From: Algoriphagus locisalis
GTDB lineage: Bacteria; Bacteroidota; Bacteroidia; Cytophagales; Cyclobacteriaceae
DNA length: 64,000 bases
Assembly (NCBI RefSeq): GCF_900116615.1
Contig: NZ_FPBF01000008.1
Location: 176,098 to 240,097, forward strand
Reading direction: 5' to 3'
Made by a program: the position numbers and the translations under genes. The notes below the pieces were generated by a model. The model saw nothing but the letters and a program-made list of their open reading frames with translations. It was not told the origin of the DNA and ran no database searches. Positions 24,972-33,363 of this stretch are shown piece by piece. Numbering within the stretch: the first letter of the stretch is position 1; the number at the start of each line of letters is the position of its first letter.

Positions 24972-26678
24972 TTAATCTATTAGCGATACAGTAATCGCAT
25001 CACCATCCTTCGTCACTTTCGCAACTCCCTTGCCCGTAAGGCCTTTCATCGCTACATCCCATTTCTTCCCGCTTAGTCCAGCTTTTCCTTTCAGGTCAGC
25101 TATAGCCACTGGAGATTCTGCTTTCAGCAATTCGAAGATTCCTTTTTCCTCCTCAGTCATTTCCACCTGCTTTTTCTCTGGTCTCATCTGAGGGAAGAAT
25201 AATACTTCCTGAATGGTAGTATTATTTGTCATCAGCATAGTTAGACGGTCAATACCGATTCCCAAACCTGAGGTTGGAGGCATTCCGTATTCCAAGGCAC
25301 GAAGGAAGTCCTCATCCATCGCCATCGCTTCATCATCACCACGCTCAGCAAGTTTCAACTGATCCTCGAAACGCTCACGCTGATCAATAGGATCGTTAAG
25401 CTCGGTATAAGCATTTCCTATTTCTTTTCCATTCACAAACAGCTCAAAACGCTCCACCAAACCTGGCTCCGTTCTGTGCTTTTTCGCCAAAGGCGTCATC
25501 TCTATAGGATAATCTGTGATGTAGGTTGGCTGGATCAAGTTGGCCTCCACCTTCTCAGAGAAGATCTCGTCCACCAGTTTGCCTTTGCCCATAGAAGCAT
25601 CGGTCTCTATACCCAAGTCCGCGCAGACTTGACGAAGTCCTTCCTCATCCAGCTTACTGACGTCAACACCAGCATATTCCTTGATGGAATCGTACATGGT
25701 CAATCTTCTGTATGGCCCTGCAAATTCAATCTCGCTCTTACCTACTTTGATTTTTGTTTTGCCATGAATCGCTTGACAAACCTGCTCGATCATTTCCTCC
25801 ACCATTTCCATCATCCAGATGTAGTCCTTATAGGCCACATAGATTTCCATGGAAGTGAATTCAGGGTTGTGCGTGCGGTCCATGCCTTCGTTTCGGAACA
25901 TTTTCCCAAACTCATACACCCCATCAAAACCACCTACAATCAATCGCTTCAGATACAGCTCATTCGCAATCCTCAGGTAAAGCGGCATATCCAAGCTATT
26001 GTGATGGGTTTTGAAAGGACTTGCGGCAGCTCCTCCATGCACAGCCTGAAGGATAGGAGTCTCCACTTCCAGCCATCCATGGTCGTCGAAATAGCGACGC
26101 ATCTGGGTGATGATTCTGGAGCGGGTGATAAAAGTCTTTTTCACCTCCGGATTCACCGTCATATCCACATAGCGTTGTCGGTATCTTAGCTCAGGATCTG
26201 TAAATCCATCGTGCACATTGCCATCCTCGTCTCTTTTCACCACAGGAAGTGGCTTCACCGACTTAGAAAGCACGGTCAATTCCGTTACGTGAAGAGAAAT
26301 CTCGCCAGTCTGAGTAGTAAAAATATAGCCTTTCAAGCCAAGGAAATCACCGATTCCCAAGAGCTTTTTGAATACTGAATTATATAAAGTTTTGTCTTCG
26401 CCTTCGCAGATATCGTCCCGGCGGACATAGAATTGCAGACGACCAGTGGCATCCTGAATTTCTCCAAAAGAAGCCGAACCCATGATTCTACGGCTCATCA
26501 AACGACCTGCTATCGAAATGCTCTTGTAGTCATTTTTGCGATTTTCATAGTTACGCTGAATATCCTCCGCAGTGACATTGATCGGAAATGACTCAGCTGG
26601 ATAGGGATTGATCCCCAGTTTCATCAGTTCTTCCCGATCTTTACGTCTTTCTATTTCCTGTTCGCTCAAAAGTTGCAT
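24972..26678 (-). CDS. lysS: Lysyl-tRNA synthetase (class II) with C-terminal extension
   Basis: A 568-residue class II synthetase that charges tRNA-Lys. The N-terminal OB-fold (about 55-150, ISIAGRLMSRRIMG) binds the anticodon. The catalytic core has motif 1 around GWLEVETPILQ, motif 2 around FRNEGMDRTHNPEFTSMEIY and motif 3 ending GLGIGIDRLTML. The protein is about 60 residues longer than the E. coli enzyme. The extra C-terminal part (EEEKGIFELLKAESPVAIADLKGKAG and following) looks like a small winged-helix-like module, found in several Bacteroidota LysS proteins; its purpose is not known. It has its own transcription unit, convergent with the phytochrome cassette. Confidence 0.95.
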   Translation of the reverse strand: MQLLSEQEIERRKDREELMKLGINPYPAESFPINVTAEDIQRNYENRKNDYKSISIAGRLMSRRIMGSASFGEIQDATGRLQFYVRRDDICEGEDKTLYNSVFKKLLGIGDFLGLKGYIFTTQTGEISLHVTELTVLSKSVKPLPVVKRDEDGNVHDGFTDPELRYRQRYVDMTVNPEVKKTFITRSRIITQMRRYFDDHGWLEVETPILQAVHGGAAASPFKTHHNSLDMPLYLRIANELYLKRLIVGGFDGVYEFGKMFRNEGMDRTHNPEFTSMEIYVAYKDYIWMMEMVEEMIEQVCQAIHGKTKIKVGKSEIEFAGPYRRLTMYDSIKEYAGVDVSKLDEEGLRQVCADLGIETDASMGKGKLVDEIFSEKVEANLIQPTYITDYPIEMTPLAKKHRTEPGLVERFELFVNGKEIGNAYTELNDPIDQRERFEDQLKLAERGDDEAMAMDEDFLRALEYGMPPTSGLGIGIDRLTMLMTNNTTIQEVLFFPQMRPEKKQVEMTEEEKGIFELLKAESPVAIADLKGKAGLSGKKWDVAMKGLTGKGVAKVTKDGDAITVSLID

Positions 26679-26713
26679 TCTTTTTAATTTGAGATTTGTT
26701 GTTCTTTTTATTT

Positions 26714-26841
26714 TGTTGGGTGTCAGGTGACCGATGTCCGATGTAAGCCACTTCTTTGCAACTTTATCACCTTTCAGCTTTCTATCTCACACTATTTTAC
26801 TATCATCATCTAACACCGGTCACCCGACATCGGACATCAAG
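26714..26841. repeat. Heptad-repeat element R1
   Basis: On the left, five consecutive 7-bp units each begin with TG (26714-26748, e.g. TGTCAGG, TGACCGA). On the right, five units each begin with CA (26807-26841, e.g. CACCGGT, CATCGGA). About 58 bp of AT-rich spacer separates them. Within the arms GATGTCCGATGT (26733-26744) and ACATCGGACATC (26827-26838) are perfect inverted repeats. It lies between lysS and the proline dehydrogenase stop. Confidence 0.7.
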
Positions 26842-26844
26842 CAA

Positions 26845-28020
26845 TTATTTTTTCTTCCTTCTCTCCATCTCCTTTTTTATCAAAAGGAACTCCCGACTGC
26901 TTTGCCCCGCTATACTGGAGTTTTCCGAAGCTCTACGGATCAAGTAAGGCATTACCTTTTCCACTGGACCATAAGGGACATATTTCAATACCCGATACCC
27001 CGCATCCGCCAGATTAAAGGAAATATTATCACTCATTCCATAAAGCTGCGCAAAGAAAACACGGTCAGAATCCTTCTCTATTCCATGCTTTTCTATCAGC
27101 TCCACCACGAGATGATTACTTGCTTCGTTATGCGAGCCACTTACCAAGTAAACGCCATTTTCTATGCAAAACTCAACACCGAGATTATAATCCGTATCAG
27201 TTGCCGATTTGCTTGGCTGGATTGGACTTACATAGCCCATTTCGGCTGCACGTTCTCCTTCCTTCTCCATATATGCACCACGAACCAATTTGGCTCCCAG
27301 CAAATACCCCTTAGCTCTAGCAACAGCCTCAGCTTCTTTGAGACGCCCAAGCATATCGTGCCGATACATCTGATAGGTATTATATACGATACAGGTTTCA
27401 CGGTTGTACTTTTCCATGGCCTCGTATGCCAAGTCATCTATCACATCCTGAAACCAAGATTCCTCGGCATCAACTAATATTTTTATTCCCTTCTGAAAAG
27501 CCGCGTTGCACAATTGATCCACTCGGTTTTTCATTCTTTCGAAAGCCAGACTTTCATCCTTAGATAGGGTCTCGCCTGCCTGCACTTTGATCATGATCTC
27601 GTAATCACCCAAGCCAGTCACTTTGAAAACAGCAAAAGGCAAAGAATCCTGATTCTCCGCTTTCTCAATAGTTTTCAAAATCTCAGCACAGGTCAGATCA
27701 TAACTCGCTTCATCTCCCTCACCTTCCACCGAATAATCCAGCGTGCTTTCCACGCCAAATTCAGCTAATTTCTTTGCAGCTTCAGTACTTTCTGCGATTG
27801 TTTCTCCTCCACAGAAGTGCCCAAACATCGTCTTCTTCATGATCCCTTTAATAGGTAGATGAAGTTTAAAGCCAATATTGGTCAGGGCAATTCCCAGATC
27901 AGACACGAACTTATTATTCAACATGGCAAAAACCAGGTACATGTTCCTGAGTTCTGCATTACTTTTTGAGGCAAAGGCAACCTTTAAGTTCTCAAAAGAA
28001 ATATTGGGTTTGGCGGGCAT
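26845..28020 (-). CDS. Proline dehydrogenase
   Basis: A 391-residue monofunctional FAD-dependent proline dehydrogenase from the ATG at 28020 (MPAKPNISFE), which oxidises proline to pyrroline-5-carboxylate and feeds electrons to the membrane quinone pool. Recognised by the barrel segments CIVYNTYQMYRHDM, GAKLVRGAYMEKEGERA (flavin-contacting R-G-A-Y), VSGSHNE and the C-terminal YVPYGPVEKVMPYLIRRASEN that holds the substrate-binding arginines. The frame extends 34 codons upstream, but that part is basic and unlike the family. The dehydrogenase for the next step is not in the window. Confidence 0.92.
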   Translation of the reverse strand: MPAKPNISFENLKVAFASKSNAELRNMYLVFAMLNNKFVSDLGIALTNIGFKLHLPIKGIMKKTMFGHFCGGETIAESTEAAKKLAEFGVESTLDYSVEGEGDEASYDLTCAEILKTIEKAENQDSLPFAVFKVTGLGDYEIMIKVQAGETLSKDESLAFERMKNRVDQLCNAAFQKGIKILVDAEESWFQDVIDDLAYEAMEKYNRETCIVYNTYQMYRHDMLGRLKEAEAVARAKGYLLGAKLVRGAYMEKEGERAAEMGYVSPIQPSKSATDTDYNLGVEFCIENGVYLVSGSHNEASNHLVVELIEKHGIEKDSDRVFFAQLYGMSDNISFNLADAGYRVLKYVPYGPVEKVMPYLIRRASENSSIAGQSSREFLLIKKEMERRKKK

Positions 28021-28520
28021 ATTCCAGAAATAAAGCTGCAAAGATATTAAAAAAACTGCTTTTGGGTTCCTTTTGTTGGGATAATTGAATGGGTGAAAAT
28101 AGGCCTGAGACACTAGACCCAAGACATGGGTATTGTGTCAGTTGAGAAGAGTAAACCGTTCATTGACGCTAATTTCTAACTAGTAATTTACCTTGAGTTT
28201 CTACGGGAATATTTCCTGCATCTTATCCAAAAGATTTTGAAAATCACAAAAGTCAATCTTAGAGATATATCAACATTCCATTTTGATTTAAGACAAATTC
28301 AAGATGTTTTGAAATGCCTTAAACCAATATCCTTTCTCCTTTGCCATCTCAGACATTTTTAAATTATTCCAAAATATTTTTTCCGGATATTAAGAAAGGT
28401 TTTTAGAATAAAATCAAAATATAATTCTGAAAGCATGTCAGAATCCGTAAAGATTTAGAAATATTCAACAAAAAGCCTGAATCATTGCCGATTAAATAAT
28501 CTGACTGGCAAAAAATTAAT
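28021..28520. other. AT-rich intergenic region before the aromatic operon
   Basis: About 500 bp without a convincing gene. It separates the divergent proline dehydrogenase from the aromatic leader. I saw short AT-rich direct and inverted repeats but no strong signal apart from the promoter at its right end. Confidence 0.5.
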
Positions 28521-28551
28521 TTTGATTTTAAAAATCACCACTTTACATTTG
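28521..28551 (+). promoter_or_regulatory. Promoter of the aromatic amino-acid operon
   Basis: TTTG (28521-28524), then 19 bp, then TACATTTG (28544-28551). This is a full match to the Bacteroidota -33/-7 pattern TTTG-N19-21-TAnnTTTG. The expected start site (about 28556-28559) falls at the ATG of the leader peptide, so the transcript is probably leaderless or nearly so. Confidence 0.8.
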
Positions 28552-28555
28552 GCAC

Positions 28556-28645
28556 ATGTTAAACACAGCAGCGACATATTTTAGCTTCTTTTACTTTTAC
28601 TTTCGAAGACAAAATCGAATCGGAGTTGTGTATTGCCTTGCCTAA
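28556..28645 (+). CDS. Phe/Tyr-rich leader peptide of the aromatic operon
   Basis: A 29-codon ORF (ATG 28556, TAA 28643-28645). Residues 8-16 read YFSFFYFYF: eight of nine codons (28577-28603) specify Phe or Tyr, and one further Tyr occurs at residue 26. This is the hallmark of an attenuation leader, where the supply of charged tRNA-Phe and tRNA-Tyr sets ribosome stalling. The ORF begins 4 bp after the -7 box and ends 25 bp before the terminator hairpin. Chance clustering of eight aromatic codons in front of the operon that makes Phe and Tyr is very unlikely. The peptide itself probably has no function. Confidence 0.85.
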   Translation: MLNTAATYFSFFYFYFRRQNRIGVVYCLA

Positions 28646-28700
28646 ACTAAGAAACAAAATATAACACATAAAGCCCGATTCGAAAGAGTCGGGCTTTTTT
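28600..28700 (+). promoter_or_regulatory. Transcription attenuator (antiterminator/terminator)
   Basis: The terminator is an 11-bp stem AAGCCCGATTC / GAGTCGGGCTT (28671-28681, 28686-28696; one G-U pair) closed by a GAAA tetraloop and followed by a T-run (28695-28700). A competing antiterminator exists: TCGAATCGG (28615-28623), inside the leader ORF, is a perfect 9-bp complement of CCGATTCGA (28675-28683) in the terminator's 5' arm. CTTTCGAA (28600-28607), at the end of the Phe/Tyr run, is complementary to TTCGAAAG (28679-28686) and can also pair weakly (TTCGA) with 28615-28619. A ribosome stalled at the Phe/Tyr codons would leave 28615-28623 free, so the terminator would not form. A ribosome that runs on would cover it and termination would follow. 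The model is inferred from pairing alone. Confidence 0.8.
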
Positions 28701-28718
28701 CATTTAAAGCTCAGTAGT

Positions 28719-29816
28719 ATGAAAGAACACAAGCAAATCAAAGACTGGGGCCTAGGACTTACAGGCCCTACCATCATCGCAGGACCTTGCTCCGCAGAGA
28801 CTCCAGAGCAGATCGAGCAGATCTGTATCGAGATGAAGGAAAACAATGTAATTCCTTCTATGTTCCGTGCCGGAATCTGGAAGCCAAGAACCAGACCGGG
28901 AAGCTTCGAAGGTATAGGAGAAGAAGGACTAAAGTGGATGGAGATCGTTCGTCACCACCTGAATATCCCTATCACGGTAGAAGTGGGGAATGCAGCTCAT
29001 GCTGAAATCGCCCTAAGAAACAAGGTAGATGTGGTTTGGGTAGGCGCCAGAACTACCGTAAACCCTTTCGCAGTTCAGGAAATTGCGGACGCATTGAAAG
29101 GTTCTGATATCCCAGTGATGGTAAAAAACCCAATGAACCCTGATCTTGATCTTTGGATGGGAGCATTGGAAAGATTCCATGCGGTAGGACTTACTAAACT
29201 GGCAGCGATCCACAGAGGATTCTCAGACGCTTACGACAAGAGATACAGAAATAAGCCAAATTGGTCTATGCCAATGCACTTGAAACGTGTGTGGACTGGA
29301 ATGGAAGTAATAAATGACCCTTCTCACATCGTAGGTAAAAGAGACGGAATTCTTGAAATCTCCCAGAAGGCGATGAACTTCGGCTTGGATGGTTTGATGA
29401 TCGAAACTCACCACGATCCAGACAACGCTTGGTCTGACGCAAAACAGCAGGTAACACCGGCACGCTTGAAAGAAATTCTTTCGGCTATCGATTTCAAAAA
29501 ACCTTTGGAATCTGAGCAGCCAAGTGAGCGTCTGAACGACCTGAGAAGAGCTGTAGATCACTTAGATGACCAATTATTGGACATTCTTCAGGAAAGATTT
29601 GCTGTGATCGACCAGATCGGAGCCCATAAAAGAGAGCACCACCTGTCCGTTTTTCAGTCTGACCGTTGGAAAGAAGTAATGGAAGGACGTACCCAAAAGG
29701 GAGTAGCCAAAAACCTTAGCGAGAAATTCATGCGTGAGTTGCTTTATTGTATCCATGAAGAGTCAGTAAAGCGCCAGGAAAAGCAGCTTAGAGAAGCTGA
29801 CCCGGTGAAAAAGTAA
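28719..29816 (+). CDS. Bifunctional DAHP synthase / chorismate mutase
   Basis: A 365-residue fusion and first gene of the operon. The N-terminal part (about 1-260) is a DAHP synthase of the KdsA-like class: IAGPCSAE at 20-27, MFRAGIWKPRTRPGSF, the metal-binding and phosphate-binding strands PVMVKNPMNPD, AIHRGF and the closing GLMIETHHDPDNAWSDAKQQ. The C-terminal part (about 275-355) is an AroQ chorismate mutase: LRRAVDHLDDQLLDILQERFAVIDQIGAHKREH. The fusion channels the first committed step and the Phe/Tyr branch point, and allows feedback by prephenate-type ligands through the mutase domain, as known for Gram-positive and Porphyromonas relatives. It is controlled by the attenuator just upstream. 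Confidence 0.93.
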   Translation: MKEHKQIKDWGLGLTGPTIIAGPCSAETPEQIEQICIEMKENNVIPSMFRAGIWKPRTRPGSFEGIGEEGLKWMEIVRHHLNIPITVEVGNAAHAEIALRNKVDVVWVGARTTVNPFAVQEIADALKGSDIPVMVKNPMNPDLDLWMGALERFHAVGLTKLAAIHRGFSDAYDKRYRNKPNWSMPMHLKRVWTGMEVINDPSHIVGKRDGILEISQKAMNFGLDGLMIETHHDPDNAWSDAKQQVTPARLKEILSAIDFKKPLESEQPSERLNDLRRAVDHLDDQLLDILQERFAVIDQIGAHKREHHLSVFQSDRWKEVMEGRTQKGVAKNLSEKFMRELLYCIHEESVKRQEKQLREADPVKK

Positions 29817-29840
29817 ATCCATAATTACTGAGCTTATAGT

Positions 29841-29875
29841 AAATCTGGGGAGAATATTTCTCCTCAGATTTTTAC
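29841..29875 (+). terminator. Intra-operon terminator-like hairpin
   Basis: AAATCTG-G-GGAGAA (29841-29854) pairs with TTCTCC-T-CAGATTT (29858-29872) with one mismatch, followed by TTT. It lies in the 91-bp gap between the synthase/mutase gene and aroB and could lower expression of the downstream genes relative to the first. Confidence 0.6.
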
Positions 29876-29907
29876 TCAAATTTCAGACTCTATAAAATCC
29901 CGTTCTC

Positions 29908-30951
29908 GTGAACTCAATTATCTTTTCTGAAAATGCATCTGTGGATTTGACTGCTGTACTCGGTGAGATCAAATTTTCCAGTCTTTTTATACTTACAGAT
30001 GAAAACACCAAGGAACATTGCCTCCCCTTGGTCGAAGAAGTTTTCCCTTCCAACAGTACCTTTTTCACCATTGACTCTGGCGAGAAAAACAAAACCATAA
30101 CCACCTGCATGCAAATCTGGGCTGCCATGACGGAAGCTCAACTTGATAGAAAAGCACTTTTCCTGAATATAGGAGGTGGAGTTTTGGGCGATATGGGTGG
30201 TTTTTGCGCCAGTATTTACAAAAGAGGAATTCGCTTTATCAATATGCCCACTACCCTGCTTTCGCAAGTAGATGCCAGTGTAGGCGGAAAATTAGGAGTG
30301 GATTTCGAGGGATTAAAAAATCACTTGGGCGTATTCAATGAACCAGAGACGGTAATTGTTGCCTCAGAATTCCTAAAAACTTTACCTCAGCAAGAGCTTA
30401 GATCAGGCTTTGCCGAGATCATCAAACACGGGTTGATCCGGGATAAGAGCTATTTCGAAAGTCTGAATTTTGAAAACTGGAGCAATTCCTATTGGACTCC
30501 GCTAATCCATCATTCTGTTGAGATCAAAAAATCTGTGGTCGAAGAAGATCCTAAGGAAGCTGGCTTGCGCAAAATCTTGAATTTTGGGCATACGATAGGT
30601 CATGCTTTTGAAACGTACTTTTTGGATGGACCTAGACATTTATTACATGGAGAAGCCATCGCTGTTGGCATGATTTGCGAAGCCTGGCTCTCACACAAGA
30701 AATTAGACCTTTCGATGGCGGAAGTGATGCAAATTCAAACCGCCTTTTTGAAAGTGTATGGCAAAGTAGAAATTCTGGAAACTGATCTTCCGGAGGTTCT
30801 TGACTATTGCCTGCAAGACAAGAAAAACGAAGGAAAAGAATTGATGTTTTCTTTGCTAAGTTCTATCGGCGATTGCACCTATAATATTCCGGTTGCCCGT
30901 GAGGAAATCCGGGAAGCTATCCATTATTATCAAAATTTACCTCAGACCTAA
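29908..30951 (+). CDS. aroB: 3-dehydroquinate synthase
   Basis: A 347-residue NAD-dependent enzyme that closes DAHP to 3-dehydroquinate. It starts with GTG. Motifs: NIGGGVLGDMGGF (nucleotide-binding loop), MPTTLLSQVDASVGGK (active-site Asp, Lys), GFAEIIKHGLI (Glu and Lys contacts) and LNFGHTIGHAFE (zinc-ligand His pair). The length is usual for the family. It is second in the operon. Confidence 0.95.
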   Translation: MNSIIFSENASVDLTAVLGEIKFSSLFILTDENTKEHCLPLVEEVFPSNSTFFTIDSGEKNKTITTCMQIWAAMTEAQLDRKALFLNIGGGVLGDMGGFCASIYKRGIRFINMPTTLLSQVDASVGGKLGVDFEGLKNHLGVFNEPETVIVASEFLKTLPQQELRSGFAEIIKHGLIRDKSYFESLNFENWSNSYWTPLIHHSVEIKKSVVEEDPKEAGLRKILNFGHTIGHAFETYFLDGPRHLLHGEAIAVGMICEAWLSHKKLDLSMAEVMQIQTAFLKVYGKVEILETDLPEVLDYCLQDKKNEGKELMFSLLSSIGDCTYNIPVAREEIREAIHYYQNLPQT

Positions 30952-30977
30952 TTACCAATATTTTGACCACTGAAACA

Positions 30978-32204
30978 ATGGAAACCATCCATCTGGCCCA
31001 AAAATCAGATTTTTCGGCTACCCATATCCCACTTCCTTCTTCCAAAAGCGAATCAAATCGTGTTCTTATCATCGATGCATTAACTGAAGGGGAAAACAAG
31101 CTGAGCAACCTTGCTGAGGCCCGTGACACGCAGACGATGATCTCTTTGCTGGAGAAAAACCCACCGGTTTTCGATGTTCTGGACGCGGGAACTACTATGC
31201 GATTTCTGACCGCTTATGCTGCGATCACCAATCAAAACAAAGTCATGACTGGAACTCCTCGGATGTGTGATCGTCCAATCGGGATTTTGGTGGATGCGCT
31301 TAGAACTATTGGAGCTGAAATTCATTACCTGGGAGTGGAAGGATATCCTCCTATGGCGATTCATGGCCTTTCGGAGCAAAAAAGCGAGAAAGTAAAAATC
31401 CGAGGAGACGTTTCCAGCCAATATATTTCGGCTTTGCTGATGATCGCCCCATTGCTTCCAAAAGGTTTGGAGCTCGAATTGGAAGGAAAAGTAGGCTCTC
31501 GATCTTACATAGAAATGACCTTGGACACCATGTCTCATTTTGGAATCAGCTACGAATGGATCGACAATAAAATCACTGTTGCACATCAAGCCTATCAACC
31601 AACCACCTTCGCAGTAGAAAGTGACTGGTCAGGTGCTGGATACTGGTTTAGTTTATTGGCCTGCGCCGATTCCGGTGAGCTTTTTCTTTCTGGTTTGAAA
31701 GAAAACAGTCTTCAGGGTGACTCTGCTGTGGTGGAAATCATGGGGCAACTAGGCGTAAAAAGCACTTTTAAGGACGGTGGAGTTCTCTTGGAAAAGCAGC
31801 CGGTAAAAGGTTTAAAACATTGGGATTTCACGCATTGTCCAGACTTGGCACAGACCATTGCGGTGACTTGTGCCATCTTAGGTCAAAATGCTACTTTCAC
31901 AGGATTGGAAAGTCTGAAAATCAAGGAAACCGACCGAATTTACGCCCTTCAACAAGAGTTGGCGAAGTTCAATGCGGATTTGAAAGAAGTAGAACCTGAA
32001 GTTTATCAGGTCATCCCATCAGTTACTATGCCGGCTGAAGTAAAAATTCACACTTACGAAGACCATAGAATGGCGATGGCTTTTATGCCTTTGATCACCA
32101 AAACCCGAGTGAGCATAGAAGATCCATCTGTGGTGAATAAATCTTATCCGAGTTTTTGGAAGCATTGTGAGCTTACAGGAATTTCTATCGTCAGCCAATC
32201 CTAA
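30978..32204 (+). CDS. aroA: EPSP synthase (3-phosphoshikimate 1-carboxyvinyltransferase)
   Basis: About 408 residues from the ATG at 30978; a TTG five codons upstream (30963) is possible. The enzyme adds enolpyruvate from PEP to shikimate 3-phosphate. The substrate-binding N-terminus is IPLPSSKSESNRVLI; LDAGTTMRFLTAYAA holds the PEP-binding loop and TGTPRMCDRPIG the arginine; the middle has VSSQYISALLMIAPLL and the C-terminus KETDRIYALQQEL and YEDHRMAMAFMP. All catalytic segments are present. It is 26 bp after aroB and 3 bp before pheA, hence in one transcript. Confidence 0.95.
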   Translation: METIHLAQKSDFSATHIPLPSSKSESNRVLIIDALTEGENKLSNLAEARDTQTMISLLEKNPPVFDVLDAGTTMRFLTAYAAITNQNKVMTGTPRMCDRPIGILVDALRTIGAEIHYLGVEGYPPMAIHGLSEQKSEKVKIRGDVSSQYISALLMIAPLLPKGLELELEGKVGSRSYIEMTLDTMSHFGISYEWIDNKITVAHQAYQPTTFAVESDWSGAGYWFSLLACADSGELFLSGLKENSLQGDSAVVEIMGQLGVKSTFKDGGVLLEKQPVKGLKHWDFTHCPDLAQTIAVTCAILGQNATFTGLESLKIKETDRIYALQQELAKFNADLKEVEPEVYQVIPSVTMPAEVKIHTYEDHRMAMAFMPLITKTRVSIEDPSVVNKSYPSFWKHCELTGISIVSQS

Positions 32205-32207
32205 TTT

Positions 32208-33038
32208 ATGAGCAAGCTTAATGTAGCCATTCAAGGCGTCCTTGGTTCATTTCACCATCAAGTTGCCTTGCGGAATTTTGGTGAGGACATAGAAATTCTT
32301 GATTTCACTACTTTCGAGCCAGTCGCGAGAGCTGTGGCAAATGGCGATGCAGACTTTGCTGTGATGGCAATAGAGAACTCCATTGCCGGAGCAATTCTGC
32401 CCAACTATGATTTGATAGATCGCTACGGTTTGAGCATTCGCGATGAATATTACCTGCCGATTGGCCATCAATTCATGGCTCTTCCAGGCCAGACTATTCA
32501 AGATATTACGGAAGTTCGCTCCCATCCTATGGCGCTTTTGCAGTGCAAGGCTTTTTTTGCGCAGCACCCACACATCAAACTCAAAGAAGACACAGACACT
32601 GCTTCAGTGGCGCGCGATATAGCAGCTGGAAACTGGAAAGGTGTGGCGGCAATCGCATCCAGCATTGCAGCGGATATTTATGGAATGGAGATTCTAGCTC
32701 CGGATATTCAGACGGTGAAAAGTAATTTCACCCGTTTTATCATTCTTCAAAAAGAATCTGTAAAACCAGCTACCGAGGCGAATAAAGCATCTATTAAAGT
32801 TACCATTCAAAACCAAAAAGGCGGATTGGCGAAGTTGCTCACTTTAATTTCAGAAAATGGAATTGATCTGAGCAAAATCCAGTCCATTCCGGTAATAGAA
32901 AAACCTTGGGAGTATGCATTTTTCATCGACTTGGTTTTTGAAGATCACGCTATCTTCTCGCAAACAATTGAAGAAATTCGAACTAGCTTTGGAGAGGTGA
33001 AAATTTTTGGAGAATACATAAGTAGGAAGTGCAATTAG
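32208..33038 (+). CDS. pheA: Prephenate dehydratase with ACT domain
   Basis: A 276-residue dehydratase that turns prephenate into phenylpyruvate. The catalytic part has IQGVLGSFHHQVA, MAIENSIAGAILPNYDL and SNFTRFIIL (the TRF motif). The C-terminal ACT domain (about 195-275) contains KGGLAKLLTLISENGIDLSKIQSIPVIEKPWEYAFFIDL. The Phe-binding ESRP motif of the typical ACT domain reads QSIP here, so feedback inhibition by Phe may be weak or differ from the E. coli model. The chorismate mutase needed before it is supplied by the fusion gene upstream. Start is 3 bp after aroA. Confidence 0.93.
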   Translation: MSKLNVAIQGVLGSFHHQVALRNFGEDIEILDFTTFEPVARAVANGDADFAVMAIENSIAGAILPNYDLIDRYGLSIRDEYYLPIGHQFMALPGQTIQDITEVRSHPMALLQCKAFFAQHPHIKLKEDTDTASVARDIAAGNWKGVAAIASSIAADIYGMEILAPDIQTVKSNFTRFIILQKESVKPATEANKASIKVTIQNQKGGLAKLLTLISENGIDLSKIQSIPVIEKPWEYAFFIDLVFEDHAIFSQTIEEIRTSFGEVKIFGEYISRKCN

Positions 33039-33090
33039 GTTTGGCCGCAATGATGCTATTAGCCATAATTCCTATGCTCACTAGGTTTGA

Positions 33091-33290
33091 TGACCGAAGA
33101 CGGAAGACCGAAGTAGCCCAAATGCCAGTGTTAAACAAATCCTAGAATGCTTTAGTCTCTTTTAAGATAGAAAAGCAGAAAAAAATAATATGTATATCCG
33201 CAATTGCACCAGTAAAAGGTAAAATGCGACTTAATTTAGGTTAAACACTAGCTTTGCTGGTACTTCGGTCACCCGTCTTCGGTCTTCCAG
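33091..33290. repeat. Heptad-repeat element R2 inside the aromatic operon
   Basis: Left arm: 7-bp units TGACCGA, AGACGGA and two more (33091-33118). Right arm: CTTCGGT, CACCCGT and two more (33263-33290). The arms 33091-33115 and 33261-33285 are inverted repeats with 22 of 25 matches. A nested AGTGTTAAAC (33127-33136) corresponds loosely to GTTAAACACT at about 33240-33249. The element lies between pheA and the aminotransferase gene. Confidence 0.75.
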
Positions 33291-33314
33291 CCTGATAAGC
33301 AAAGTAAAAGAGGT

Positions 33315-33338
33315 CACTGGCATCATTTCGGATAATCA
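33315..33338 (+). repeat. Dispersed 23-bp motif, copy 1
   Basis: CACTGGCATCATTTCGGATA followed by ATCA, 25 bp before the aminotransferase start codon. Related copies occur at 45241-45263 (same strand) and 54058-54081 (opposite strand). Confidence 0.6.
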
Positions 33339-33363
33339 GAATAAATAAAATAAGAACACATAG

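Noticed and set aside
24972..26845. T-box or riboswitch before lysS
   Set aside because: The upstream region holds only the heptad element R1. No T-box sequence or lysine-riboswitch core was seen.
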